A DNA stretch of 64,000 bases from Nitrospina sp052156635. GTDB lineage: Bacteria > Nitrospinota > Nitrospinia > Nitrospinales > Nitrospinaceae. The translations under genes were made by a program, and so were the position numbers. The stretch is from assembly GCF_052156635.1 (NCBI RefSeq), contig NZ_JBQKUO010000004.1, positions 124,001 through 188,000 of the forward strand, written 5' to 3'. How positions within the stretch are numbered: position 1 is the first letter of the stretch; every line of letters starts with the position of its first letter. The notes under the pieces were generated by a model. The model was not told the origin of the DNA, made no database searches, and was given only the letters and a program-made list of their open reading frames with translations. Below are positions 52,204 to 61,238 of the stretch, piece after piece.

Positions 52204-53369
52204 GTGATGGCCCTCCCGCGCAACGCCTGCGTCGGGTCCAACCGTACTATTTTTTTCACCGGCGCCCAGGAAACAGCAATGACAATTGCGACAGTTATGA
52301 GGGTGGAGGTGATCACTTCCCAGAGATTGATGTCGAGAAATATTTTTTCGCGCACCGGGAACCCGGTCTCGCTCAGGTGCGATACGTCAAAACCGACACC
52401 TTGAAACCAGATGAAAAATGGAACGCCGAGCAGAACCGCAACCACCACCGCGAGAAGCGCGGCGAAACTTCCCTCCAGAGTGAACAGTCGCACCACCCAC
52501 TGCGGCGTCATGCCCAATGCCATGAGGGTGCCGATTTCTTTCTGCCGTTTGAACACGCTGAGAATCTGTGTATTGAACACACTGATGGCGGCAAGCGAGA
52601 TGAGGATGAACCACAGAATGCGCGTGTTTCTCCGGTCATGACGAAGAAGCGTCATGAGATCGTGCATCAGCATTTCCACTGACTGGAACTCGAATCCCTC
52701 GATGACGCCCATCGGCTCCTTCACCGCCACCCAGGTGACCTCGCCCGGCCGGTCGGTGATTTTGCGCAGGTGATCCAGCCGCATCCACACCACGCCTTCG
52801 TCGATGCGTGGATTGATGAGCGGCACAACATCGACCACCCGCACGTCCAGCGCATCCACTGCACCGTGGCGGTCGCGCCACTTGAGCACCACCACGTCGC
52901 CCACCGCCAGGTGTGATTTTTCCGCCATTTTGTTTCCGAGAATGACGGGGATGATCGATCCCACCTCCGGACTTTCACGCCGGAGGGGTTCCAGCGGCAG
53001 CTCAAGCAGGGCCTGTTCCATTTCCACGCCGCGCAACTGCACCGGGAACAGGCGCCGGTTGGGGAACAACTGCCCCTGCTGAACGAGCACCTCGGCTTTT
53101 TCCGAGTGTGGGAGGTCCGCGAGCTGTTCCGGGACCTGCAGGGTCTGGTCCTCCCACTCCGTCGGCTCCAGGATGTCGAAGCCGGGCACGCGGTAATGGC
53201 CCCCGGCAACATCGGTGCTGGACATGTTGCGCAACGCCTGTGCCTGGAAGCCGTTGAGGAGGGAAAGCGAGAATATGACGGCAATCAGTATGAGTGCGGT
53301 AACCAGCACGTTCAGCCAGGCGCGCATGCCCTGCCGAATGAAATTCTTGAACGCCATGTCGTAGATCAT
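52200..53369 (-). CDS. FtsX-like ABC permease (LolC/E or MacB type), first subunit
   Basis: A 389-residue inner-membrane permease. An N-terminal helix (MRAWLNVLVTALILIAVIF, about 15-35) is followed by a periplasmic domain and three C-terminal helices; the FtsX signature is near IFSVFKRQKEIGTLMALGM-like sequence. Start and stop overlap both neighbours as ATGA and GTGA, so the three ABC genes are translationally coupled. Confidence 0.88.
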   Translation of the reverse strand: MIYDMAFKNFIRQGMRAWLNVLVTALILIAVIFSLSLLNGFQAQALRNMSSTDVAGGHYRVPGFDILEPTEWEDQTLQVPEQLADLPHSEKAEVLVQQGQLFPNRRLFPVQLRGVEMEQALLELPLEPLRRESPEVGSIIPVILGNKMAEKSHLAVGDVVVLKWRDRHGAVDALDVRVVDVVPLINPRIDEGVVWMRLDHLRKITDRPGEVTWVAVKEPMGVIEGFEFQSVEMLMHDLMTLLRHDRRNTRILWFILISLAAISVFNTQILSVFKRQKEIGTLMALGMTPQWVVRLFTLEGSFAALLAVVVAVLLGVPFFIWFQGVGFDVSHLSETGFPVREKIFLDINLWEVITSTLITVAIVIAVSWAPVKKIVRLDPTQALRGRAIT

Positions 53370-54064
53370 GCCGCCTCGCCTCCCACCTGGCGCACCTCAT
53401 CCGTTTTTACGTATCCGTCCTCGAGACGGATTTCCCGGCGAACGTACTGCGTCACTTTCTCGTCGTGAGTGCTGAACACAAAGCCGGCACCGAGCTCACG
53501 GTTGAGCTTTTGCATCAGTTCAAGGACGTGGTACGAGTTCTCAGCGTCGAGGTTTGCGGTGGGTTCGTCTGCCAGCACCACCGCCGGTTCCTTCACCAGG
53601 GCCCGGGCGATGGCAACGCGCTGGCATTGGCCTCCGGAAAGCGTTGCCGGTTTCTTGTTGATCTGCTCCGACAGGCCCACCCGGTCTACCAGGTCCCTCA
53701 CTTTCTGCCTCACTTCGTTTTCGTCCTTACCCATGAGGAGGAGGGGGAACAGGACGTTTTCGTACACATCGTAGACAGGAAGCAGGTTGTAAGACTGGAA
53801 TATGAAACCGACATGGTCCCGTCGGAAGGCGGCCAACTCGTCGCGGGACATGGAACTGAGCGCCCTGCCCTGAAACCGCACCTCGCCGGAGGTGGGACTG
53901 TCCAGCCCGCCAAGCAGGTTCAGGATGGTGGTCTTGCCGGAGCCGGACGGCCCGACGAACGACATGAAGGAACCGTTTTCGATTTCGAGGGAGATGCCGT
54001 GCAGGGCGGTGAAATCCTGCTCGCCCACCCGGTACACCTTGGTCACGTCCTGCATCAAGAACAT
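53366..54064 (-). CDS. LolD/MacB-type ABC ATP-binding protein
   Basis: ATPase subunit of the transporter, 232 residues. Walker A is GPSGSGKTTILNLLGGLDSP, signature LSGGQCQRVAIARALV, Walker B AVVLADEPTANLD, and the H-loop STHDEKV. The sequence type is that of LolD/MacB ATPases. Its stop overlaps the start of the first permease. Confidence 0.93.
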   Translation of the reverse strand: MFLMQDVTKVYRVGEQDFTALHGISLEIENGSFMSFVGPSGSGKTTILNLLGGLDSPTSGEVRFQGRALSSMSRDELAAFRRDHVGFIFQSYNLLPVYDVYENVLFPLLLMGKDENEVRQKVRDLVDRVGLSEQINKKPATLSGGQCQRVAIARALVKEPAVVLADEPTANLDAENSYHVLELMQKLNRELGAGFVFSTHDEKVTQYVRREIRLEDGYVKTDEVRQVGGEAA

Positions 54065-54085
54065 GCACGCACTCCCATTGAAATG

Positions 54086-55255
54086 TTAATGAAACCACAC
54101 CAGCGTGAGCCCGACCCGCGACTCGGTGCCGTTGAACACCGGGGTCTGCCGGAACAGGCGGCCGGTGCGGTTGTCGCCTTCCACACTGCCGCCGATCAAC
54201 GCGGTGAGGTACAGATAGACCTGGCCGAACACATTGTGCTCGATCTGCGGTGCGATCTGGAAACTGCGGTCCCGCATATCGTAGAACGCGAAGAAGCGCC
54301 AGACGGTGGCAATGCCGACGGGCTGATCGATCAGCAATCCCAACTCGTGAAGGGTGCGTTCCCGCTTGACGTCTTCGACGGTGAACCCGGGTTCCTGCGT
54401 ACGGAAAAAATATTCCAGCAGGACGTGCAGCCCCTGCCCGATGTCAAAGGTGTAGTCGACCCCCGCGACCATGTCGAAGCGGAGCGGCTTCCCCGGCTTG
54501 TTCTGCTCGATGTCCACCCGGCCCTCGTTCCAGAATCCAATCACCTGCGTCCCTTTTAAATGGTACCCGAACTGGAACAACTCCAAATTGTGGCTGGGCA
54601 GAAACTCAAGATCGGTGACCGGCTTGTATTGAAGCAAGAGGCCCGTCTCCAGAATACCAATCTGGCGCTCGCCGCGCAGTCCCCAAATGATGCGTTCGTT
54701 GAAACGTGCGGGAATGGCCCATCCTTCCACTTTGGAGGTGGGGCCGGTGAAGTAAGTGGCGCGGAGGCCGTCCACGCCGGTGGTCTGTGGAATGACGCCG
54801 GATATGAGGCGGTCGTCGAACACACCGAGGGGACGGAACAACTGGCCCGGACCGAACAGGATGGCCTGACGTCCCCCCCGCAGACGAAACTGGTCTTTTT
54901 CGAAGCGGAGCCAGCCGCGGAACACGTCCAGGTCCCATTCGTCCACCAGGCCCACCTGCTCGATGGCTCCGCCGCGATATTCGGATTGGAAGGTGAATTC
55001 AAAGTCGAGGAGCGAGGTGTCGTCGCTCCAGATATCGCCCACGAGGCCGTTTCTCAGCTGGACCTGGTGGTTGAAGTCGTTGGAGAGAGGGGGCGCGTCC
55101 CACAGGTACTCCGAGGCGGCCAGAAACCGCCCCTCATAGCGCCAGTCGAAAGCACCTGCAGCGGAAGGTAAAAGCAACCACCCGCCCTGAATGAGGACCA
55201 GAAACAAGGCAAAGATAAGGGAGCCGGGGCACCGCACCGGACAACATGGTATCAA
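54086..55255 (-). CDS. Predicted outer-membrane beta-barrel protein
   Basis: I do not recognise the exact family. It is about 389 residues with a signal peptide ending near AGAFDWRYEG. The rest is an alternating polar/hydrophobic, Gly/aromatic-rich beta pattern (FEFTFQSEYRGG, FRGWLRFEKDQFRLRGGRQA, MVAGVDYTFDIGQGLHVLLE) ending SRVGLTLVWFH, with a terminal aromatic typical for BamA recognition. The start is TTG at 55255 or, equally likely, GTG at 55237. Its position before the LolD-like ATPase suggests it is the outer-membrane part of the same system. Confidence 0.72.
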   Translation of the reverse strand: MIPCCPVRCPGSLIFALFLVLIQGGWLLLPSAAGAFDWRYEGRFLAASEYLWDAPPLSNDFNHQVQLRNGLVGDIWSDDTSLLDFEFTFQSEYRGGAIEQVGLVDEWDLDVFRGWLRFEKDQFRLRGGRQAILFGPGQLFRPLGVFDDRLISGVIPQTTGVDGLRATYFTGPTSKVEGWAIPARFNERIIWGLRGERQIGILETGLLLQYKPVTDLEFLPSHNLELFQFGYHLKGTQVIGFWNEGRVDIEQNKPGKPLRFDMVAGVDYTFDIGQGLHVLLEYFFRTQEPGFTVEDVKRERTLHELGLLIDQPVGIATVWRFFAFYDMRDRSFQIAPQIEHNVFGQVYLYLTALIGGSVEGDNRTGRLFRQTPVFNGTESRVGLTLVWFH

Positions 55256-55292
55256 TTATTTCATTTAATATTAAAAATTTAAAAATACTTAT

Positions 55293-55775
55293 TTAAAGTA
55301 ATTTCTTAATAAATGGGATCAACTGATCCGCACCCACCCCGGGGCTGCGTGCCTGGATGACACCTTTGGAGTCGATGACCAGCACGGTCGGCATGTCCCG
55401 CTGGACATATTTCTGGTGGACGGTGTGGTTGGGATCCAGCAGATAGGGAAAGTCCACCTGGCTCGGGAACTGGGAAAGGTAATCCACGACCTTTTCCTTG
55501 GAATCGCCACTGGTGTTAATACCAATGATGGCCACCTTATCACCAAGTTCTTTACGGACTTTTTCAAATTCCATAGCCTGGTTCATGCAGGGAACGCATA
55601 TGTGGAACATGCCTACCAGAACCACCTTCCCCTTGAAGTCGCCCAGCGAAACCTGCTGGCCGTCCACAGAGGTCAGGGAAAAACCCGGGGCCGGGTCTCC
55701 CGCTTTGGGTACCGCCGCCCAGGCAGTCTGCCAGATCAACAACAACGCTGTGACGAAAATGGCGCATTTTTTCAT
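55293..55775 (-). CDS. TlpA/ResA-like periplasmic thioredoxin
   Basis: A secreted thiol-disulfide protein of 160 residues with a signal peptide (about 1-20). The redox motif is C60-V-P-C63 in FHICVPCMNQAMEF, followed by DFPYLLDPNHTVHQKY and the cis-Pro loop DMPTVLVID. Such proteins reduce apocytochrome c or copper-site cysteines. It stands 37 bases upstream of the barrel gene on the same strand and back to back with the copper/cytochrome operon, where a thiol reductant would be useful. GAGGA precedes the ATG. Confidence 0.88.
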   Translation of the reverse strand: MKKCAIFVTALLLIWQTAWAAVPKAGDPAPGFSLTSVDGQQVSLGDFKGKVVLVGMFHICVPCMNQAMEFEKVRKELGDKVAIIGINTSGDSKEKVVDYLSQFPSQVDFPYLLDPNHTVHQKYVQRDMPTVLVIDSKGVIQARSPGVGADQLIPFIKKLL

Positions 55776-56091
55776 GGTGTCCTCATTCCTTCCTTACGCT
55801 ACGGTTGAGAGCCCGGATTTGCACTTTAAATGGGCACCTTTTTCATCATTTTAAAATACGGAGAGGCTGAATCAAAGCCAAATCCGGTCCGTCTTCCATT
55901 AAGTGTTTTTCATCTCCGGTTAAGAATCGTTTAATGCAGACAGGTTAGACTTTAGGAGTGGGATGGGCCGCGCGAACCTGACAAAAGCGCCTGAAAATCA
56001 GGAAATGCCGCCAATCAAGTCCCCCCTTGCACTTGCCTGGGGATTGAGATATGATTCGTTAGTAATACTCCTTTGTAGGGCTTAAGTCGAT
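55776..56091. other. Divergent intergenic region, 316 bases
   Basis: Lies between the TlpA-like gene (minus) and the copper/cytochrome operon (plus). It contains the promoter at 56027-56055. The rest is unstructured by eye and no gene is called. Confidence 0.5.
56027..56055 (+). promoter_or_regulatory. Promoter of the copper/cytochrome operon
   Basis: TTGCAC (56027-56032), 17 bases, TATGAT (56050-56055). The first gene starts 36 bases downstream. Confidence 0.65.
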
Positions 56092-56793
56092 ATGTTTAAA
56101 GGTTTTTTTCTCACACTCAGCCTGTTTGCGTTGGTCGGAACCGCGTCCGCGTCCGAGCTCAAAGGGACGGTCACATTCAGCGGAACGCCGCCCCCTGCGA
56201 CCATCCATAAAACCGGAAGATACAGCAAGGCGTGTGGTGCTGAGTTTGCCGGTCAGACCCTTCTTTTAAAAGGAAAAAACGTACGGAACGCCGTGGTCTG
56301 GCTGACGGAGAAAAAAGGCCATGCCCTCAAAGGCAAAGCTGCCTCGGGCGAATTCGTTCTGGATCAGACGAAGTGCCGCTACGAACCGCATGTGGTCGCC
56401 ATGCCGCGGGGCAGCGAGTTGACGATCCTGTCCAGTGATCCGATCAACCACAACATTCATACCTATTCCTTCGACAACGACCCGATCAACCTGATGTTCA
56501 TTCCGGGGCAGGAACACATCCAGGAATTTGAAGAAGCGGAGATCGTGAAAGTCGAGTGCGACCTGCATTCCTGGATGCAGGCATGGATTGTGGTGACCCC
56601 GAACCCTTATTATTCCACCACCGTGGAATCCGGCGCGTTCACCATCCCCAATGTGCCTGCGGGAAATTACACCCTGAATGTCTGGCACGAAGTTCTGGGA
56701 ACGCAGAGTCGGGAAGTTGAAGTTTCCAGCGCCAATCAGGAAATTCATTTCGATTTTCCCGAGTTGGCCGAACAGGTATCACAGAACCAATAA
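56092..56793 (+). CDS. Secreted cupredoxin - CarboxypepD_reg protein (paralogue 2)
   Basis: A 233-residue periplasmic protein with a signal peptide (FKGFFLTLSLFALVGTASA, about 1-20). The cupredoxin-like domain has putative copper ligands H120, C156, H159 and M162 in ECDLHSWMQ, the Cys-x2-His-x2-Met spacing of amicyanin. It is followed by NPYYSTT and the CarboxypepD_reg strands (GAFTIPNVPAGNYTLNVWHE). C48 and C95 match the family's extra Cys pair. It is the first gene of a plus-strand operon and a likely small electron carrier. Confidence 0.83.
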   Translation: MFKGFFLTLSLFALVGTASASELKGTVTFSGTPPPATIHKTGRYSKACGAEFAGQTLLLKGKNVRNAVVWLTEKKGHALKGKAASGEFVLDQTKCRYEPHVVAMPRGSELTILSSDPINHNIHTYSFDNDPINLMFIPGQEHIQEFEEAEIVKVECDLHSWMQAWIVVTPNPYYSTTVESGAFTIPNVPAGNYTLNVWHEVLGTQSREVEVSSANQEIHFDFPELAEQVSQNQ

Positions 56794-56818
56794 CCTTAAG
56801 CTTTCCTGAGTCGTTACC

Positions 56819-57679
56819 ATGTTTGAAAATTGGATTAAACATTTTTCCGTTAAAATGAGTTGCGCGTTCACCGCCCTGTTTATCCTCATGCTGGGTTTCG
56901 GCCCCTCTGCCTGGGCTTATCAGGAAATTGAAGTGAACAACGGCGGCTCGGTTTCCGGAAAGGCCATTCTGGACGGCCCCATTCCCCAGCCCCGCGTTTA
57001 TCACCTGGTGCTGTTCCCCAACCTCGACATCTGCGCCGAAGTGGAAACCGATGATGAAATGAACCGCGTTCTCTACGACTTCATCGTGGATGAAAACCGC
57101 GGAATGCGCGATGTGGTCATCACGCTGGAGCACGTGGATGCGGGCAAACCGTTCGAGCCCAAGCCCATCAACATCCTGTCCGAGAATTGCAAATTCTACC
57201 CGGACGTGAACGTGATCCGGCAGGGAGAGACGTTTTTCGTGGACAACCAGGATGCGGTGATGCACAACAGCCAGGTTTACCAGAAGGAACGCGGCAAGAT
57301 CATTCTGAACATCCCCATTCCCGCAGAGGAAATCTCCGAAGGCAAGGTGCATTTCCAGAAGCACTATAAAATCTTTCAGATGATCTGCGGCATGCACGAG
57401 TTCATGCAGACCTGGGGCTACCGCGTACAGAATCCCTACTTCTTCAAAACCGGCGCCGATGGTACTTTCAAAATCGAAAACATTCCCCCCGGGGAATACA
57501 CCGTCAATGCCTGGCATTACCTGATGAAGGTGCGGACCCAGAAAATCAAGATCGGACCGAATGAGGACGTGAAGATCGATTTCCATTTCAATGGAGACGA
57601 AATCGAACGGCCTTATTACGAGACGATCAAGTCCGGACGCATCAAGAAAGACGCCCGATTGCCGGGAACGATTCATTGA
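56819..57679 (+). CDS. Secreted cupredoxin - CarboxypepD_reg protein (paralogue 3)
   Basis: A 286-residue periplasmic protein with a signal peptide (about 1-33). The family N-terminal motif is NNGGSVSGKAILDGPIPQPR. Putative copper ligands are H149, C190, H193 and M196 (MICGMHEFMQ), followed by NPYFFKTG and GTFKIENIPPGEYTVNAWHY. C72 and C124 form the conserved pair. A second ATG at 56855 is possible as the start. It lies 25 bases after paralogue 2 and 47 bases before the cytochrome gene, probably in one transcript. Confidence 0.83.
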   Translation: MFENWIKHFSVKMSCAFTALFILMLGFGPSAWAYQEIEVNNGGSVSGKAILDGPIPQPRVYHLVLFPNLDICAEVETDDEMNRVLYDFIVDENRGMRDVVITLEHVDAGKPFEPKPINILSENCKFYPDVNVIRQGETFFVDNQDAVMHNSQVYQKERGKIILNIPIPAEEISEGKVHFQKHYKIFQMICGMHEFMQTWGYRVQNPYFFKTGADGTFKIENIPPGEYTVNAWHYLMKVRTQKIKIGPNEDVKIDFHFNGDEIERPYYETIKSGRIKKDARLPGTIH

Positions 57680-57726
57680 GGGGTTGAGGAATCAATCCGG
57701 AACCATACTTTCCGCTGGGTAACCCG

Positions 57727-59655
57727 TTGATTGCATCCGTTATCGTTAAACTTCAACGGACGTATCTGCCCGGGCTGGGGGGGCTCGCCTTGCTTGTGAG
57801 CCTGCTCGTCAGCCCGGTTTTTGCGTTCACCAGCCCGACGAGTGCCGACCTGCCGGAAACCATCACGGTCGGGGCCACCACCTATTCCCTGCACAACCTG
57901 GACAACCCGCTCCGGGCCGACAAAACCAAACTGAAGGACCATAAAAAGGCCGGGGCCAAGCTGTACTTCACCCACTGCTTTCTGTGCCACGGCGACCTGA
58001 AAGACGGACAGGGCGTGTTTGGGGACCGGTTCCGTCCGGCTCCAGCCAACCTGAGAAAGCTCGTGGCCGACCCGGACAAGGGAGAGAACTACGCCTTCTG
58101 GCGGATCGCAAAAGGGGGCCGCGGACTGCCTGAAGAGCATCAACCCTGGGAGTCCGCCATGCCGGCATGGGGAGGCAAACTGACACCCGAGGAAATCTGG
58201 CAGGTGGTTCTCTATCTCTTCGATTCGGTTCGGTATCCCTTTGTGCCCAATGAGCCCCAAAAAGCCAGCGTGGAACGGGGCACCGAGGTCTACGAAAAGC
58301 ATTGCCTCCACTGCCACGGAGCAAAAGGGGACGGCAAAGGTATCGCGGCCCCTTTTTCCAGCCCGCAGCCACGCAACTTCACCAAGGGTCACTACAAGTT
58401 CCGCTCCACCGCCTTCGGCAAAATCCCCACGGATGAAGACCTGCGCGAAATGCTGGTTACAGGCATGCCCGGCACCACCATGCCTTCATGGAAGCACCTG
58501 CCGGAGGTGGACCGCGAAAGCCTGGTGCTTTACCTGAAATCCCTGGGACGCAAATTTGAAAAATTCAAGAAACGCGGAAAGTCGCACAAGGTGATCCCGG
58601 TTCCGGAACCCGCACCCTTTACGCTGGAAAGCAAGGAGCGCGGGCGCAAATTGTTTATTAAAAACTGCTCCGGCTGTCATGGGGTGGAAGGCAGGAGCGA
58701 CGGCGCCTCCACGCACAAGATCGTCAACATCGCCAAGGACCAGTTGCGCCCGCGGAACCTGACCAAGTCCTGGCTTTTCCGCCGGAGCCACACCCGCAGG
58801 GACCTTTTCCAGACTCTGCGGACGGGATTGTCACTGACCGCCATGCCACGCCTGTCACCGCGCGTACATTCCGATGAGACCGTATGGGATCTCGTCAACT
58901 ACATATATACTCTTTCGCCCGCGGTTCAGCCGGAGGTGCTGGATGAGATGCACGCCGAACGGGTGGAGGGTCCATTGCCCGACGATCCGGAGGACCCCGC
59001 GTGGAAATCGGTTACGGCCTACTATTTCCCGCTAGGGGGTCAACTGGAAGAAGAACCCAAATCCTACTTCACCACCACGGACAGCCTGTGGGTCCAGGCG
59101 GTCCACAACGGACGCGAAATCGCGTTCCGCATCCGGTGGGATGACCCGACCTTTGACCCCATTCTAAAAGAAACGGCAAAGGTCCTGGAGTCGCCTCCAC
59201 CTCCCCTGCCCGCTCACCTGCAGGCGGACCCGGCGGACCAACCGCCTCCTCCCAAGCCCGAGCCGCAAAAAATCCCGGATGGGTTTGCACTGCAGTTTCC
59301 GGCTTCGCTGAACTCCGACATCCTGCCCCATTTTTTGAACGGCGAGCCAGGCCATCCGGTGACGCTCTGGAAATGGACTTCGTACCCGAATCAGGTCACG
59401 GAATGGTCAGCGCAAAGCATTTCACAATGGTCCCGCAAGGGAATGAGCCAGGAAGTGAAGGGCAAGGCGGCATTCCGCTTTGGGCAATACCAGCTGGTAC
59501 TGAAGCGCACCCTCACCACGTCCGACAGGAACCGTGACATTCAGTTTCAACCGGGACAGGAAGTGCCGATTGCTTTCAACGCCTGGGATGGAAACGAGGG
59601 TGAATCGGGAAGCAGGAAAGCGGTCTCAAGCTGGTACAAACTGATACTGGATTGA
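57727..59655 (+). CDS. Triple cytochrome c fused to an ethylbenzene-dehydrogenase-type haem-b domain (NxrC-like)
   Basis: A periplasmic protein of 642 residues with a TTG start (the upstream frame closes at 57685) and a signal peptide (about 1-33). Three class I cytochrome c domains follow with haem motifs CFLCH (84-88), CLHCH (193-197) and CSGCH (314-318), each with a later candidate axial Met (AMPAW, TTMPSW, TAMPRL). The C-terminal third (about 420-642) is an EB_dh domain: SVTAYYFPLGG, IAFRIRWDDPTFD, HPVTLWKWTS and VPIAFNAWDGNEGE. That domain binds haem b in gamma subunits of type II DMSO-reductase-family enzymes, including nitrite oxidoreductase. No catalytic alpha/beta subunits are in the window. 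Confidence 0.88.
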   Translation: MIASVIVKLQRTYLPGLGGLALLVSLLVSPVFAFTSPTSADLPETITVGATTYSLHNLDNPLRADKTKLKDHKKAGAKLYFTHCFLCHGDLKDGQGVFGDRFRPAPANLRKLVADPDKGENYAFWRIAKGGRGLPEEHQPWESAMPAWGGKLTPEEIWQVVLYLFDSVRYPFVPNEPQKASVERGTEVYEKHCLHCHGAKGDGKGIAAPFSSPQPRNFTKGHYKFRSTAFGKIPTDEDLREMLVTGMPGTTMPSWKHLPEVDRESLVLYLKSLGRKFEKFKKRGKSHKVIPVPEPAPFTLESKERGRKLFIKNCSGCHGVEGRSDGASTHKIVNIAKDQLRPRNLTKSWLFRRSHTRRDLFQTLRTGLSLTAMPRLSPRVHSDETVWDLVNYIYTLSPAVQPEVLDEMHAERVEGPLPDDPEDPAWKSVTAYYFPLGGQLEEEPKSYFTTTDSLWVQAVHNGREIAFRIRWDDPTFDPILKETAKVLESPPPPLPAHLQADPADQPPPPKPEPQKIPDGFALQFPASLNSDILPHFLNGEPGHPVTLWKWTSYPNQVTEWSAQSISQWSRKGMSQEVKGKAAFRFGQYQLVLKRTLTTSDRNRDIQFQPGQEVPIAFNAWDGNEGESGSRKAVSSWYKLILD

Positions 59656-60930
59656 TCAGCGGTTGACGACCGAAACGTTGCTCTTTCCCGGCGGAGATTG
59701 GGGCGGTTCCAGAGTGGACAGGTATGCAAGAATATCGAGGATATCCTGCTGGGAGAGGATATCACCAAAGTTGCCGGGCATTATGGAGATATCCTGAGTT
59801 TTATATTTTTTGATATCGTTCTTCTCAACTTGAATGCTGTTCCCTTCCTTGTCAACGATATAGATCGACTTGTCGTCTTCATTGATTTTAACGCCGGTCA
59901 GGAACTGGCCTTTCTTGGTAAGAATAAGCACAGATGAATAACCCACGGTGATCACTTCCCGGGGGTTGAGAATCGATTCCAGAATAAAGGGACGCGTCCG
60001 GCTGACGCCCACGTAACTCAAGTCGGGCCCTACCTTCCCGCCCTTGCCGTCTATGCTGTGGCACTTGGAACAATAGGCGTTGCCTTTGGAATCGTAAAAC
60101 AGCTTTTCCCCCCGGGCGGCATCCCCCTTTTTATCCAAATAGGTTTTCCACTCTTTGGGAATTTCCGTTCCACTGAGGCTGGAAAGAAATGCCGTGATAA
60201 GACGGTCTTCTTGTTTATCCAGACCAATGGTTGGCATTTTCGTTTCGGGTTTGACCAGCTGCGGACTGCGAATCCAGCCATAAATCCATTCCGGTGTGTA
60301 CATGAAGCCGGCGCGGGAAAGATCCGGACCCACCACCCCGCCTTCTTCATTGACCGTATGGCAGGCAAAACAACTCTTCTTTTCACGAAACAGCCAGCGC
60401 CCGTCTCCAATCACTTTGGGGTCATTACCATGCTTTTTAAACCACGAACGGAATCCATCAACTTCTTTGGAATCCAGGGACGGAACATGAGGCCTTTGGG
60501 TTTTCACATTCTCCGGAAGGTTGACCGGCTGTGAACGGTCCCCGGCCAGATACCGCACGTAAGCCACGAGGCTCCAGATTTCCTCTTCGGAGAGCGTGCG
60601 GCCGAATACGGGCATCAGGTGGGATTTGCGTGTGCCCTCCCCTCCAAGTTTGATGGCTCGAAAAAGCTGCTCATTGGACTTCTTCTGGACAAATTCAGGG
60701 TCGGAGAGTTCGGCTGGCCATTTTTCCAGTTGCTCGGCATTGTAACCATCGCCGTTTCCAGAAAGGCCATGGCAGTGCGCACAGTAGTGCAGATACAGGG
60801 GCCGGCCTTTTTTAATGAGGGTATCGAATTTATTTTTGATTCGTTCGATTTCGCCTTGGGCACCTACAGAAAATGGCAAAACCGCCAAAATAAAAATTGT
60901 GAGGAAGAGTGATTTCAGAATTCGTAGCAT
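59656..60930 (-). CDS. Triple-haem cytochrome c with planctomycete-type haem domain
   Basis: A secreted cytochrome of 424 residues with a signal peptide (about 1-24). Haem motifs are CAHCH (50-54), CFACH (187-191) and CSKCH (287-291). The C-terminal region from about 275 (GPDLSYVGVSRTRPFILESI, NPREVITVGYSSVLILTKKG, ISIMPGNFGDILSQQDILDI) matches the putative haem-binding domain first described in planctomycetes (TIGR02603 type). Its stop codon abuts the convergent cytochrome/EB_dh stop with no spacer. It probably passes electrons within the same module. Confidence 0.87.
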   Translation of the reverse strand: MLRILKSLFLTIFILAVLPFSVGAQGEIERIKNKFDTLIKKGRPLYLHYCAHCHGLSGNGDGYNAEQLEKWPAELSDPEFVQKKSNEQLFRAIKLGGEGTRKSHLMPVFGRTLSEEEIWSLVAYVRYLAGDRSQPVNLPENVKTQRPHVPSLDSKEVDGFRSWFKKHGNDPKVIGDGRWLFREKKSCFACHTVNEEGGVVGPDLSRAGFMYTPEWIYGWIRSPQLVKPETKMPTIGLDKQEDRLITAFLSSLSGTEIPKEWKTYLDKKGDAARGEKLFYDSKGNAYCSKCHSIDGKGGKVGPDLSYVGVSRTRPFILESILNPREVITVGYSSVLILTKKGQFLTGVKINEDDKSIYIVDKEGNSIQVEKNDIKKYKTQDISIMPGNFGDILSQQDILDILAYLSTLEPPQSPPGKSNVSVVNR

Positions 60931-61179
60931 GAAAAATCACATAGGAATTTCTGATTGGACATCCCGGCTCTGGTGCACTTCACAAATCCAAAGGGTTCCA
61001 CAAACCGAACTCAGTGCAAATTCAGGACTTTCTGGTCAGAGGATATCCTATTCCCGCTCTTTTGTTAATCAAAAAAGAAGCGGTTTGGCCCGGACTCATT
61101 GAGGCTCAACACTGGTCCGAGTGCACCTCGTTGGAATTGGGCGTACCATCTGAAACCGGAAACAAATTAAAAAAGGGTC
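60931..61179. other. Intergenic region without a called gene
   Basis: About 250 bases between the cytochrome gene start and the terminator of paralogue 4. I see short inverted pieces (CGGAC ... GTCCG near 61095-61120) but no RNA gene, promoter or ORF I can support. Confidence 0.4.
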
Positions 61180-61214
61180 AAAAAAAAAACAGCACCGGAC
61201 AATGTCCGGTGCTG
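61180..61214 (-). terminator. Rho-independent terminator of copper protein paralogue 4
   Basis: On the minus strand an 11-bp perfect stem (CAGCACCGGAC / GTCCGGTGCTG, loop ATT) is followed by ten T. It is among the strongest terminators in the window. Confidence 0.95.
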
Positions 61215-61238
61215 TTAATTTTTACTCGTGCGAAATGC

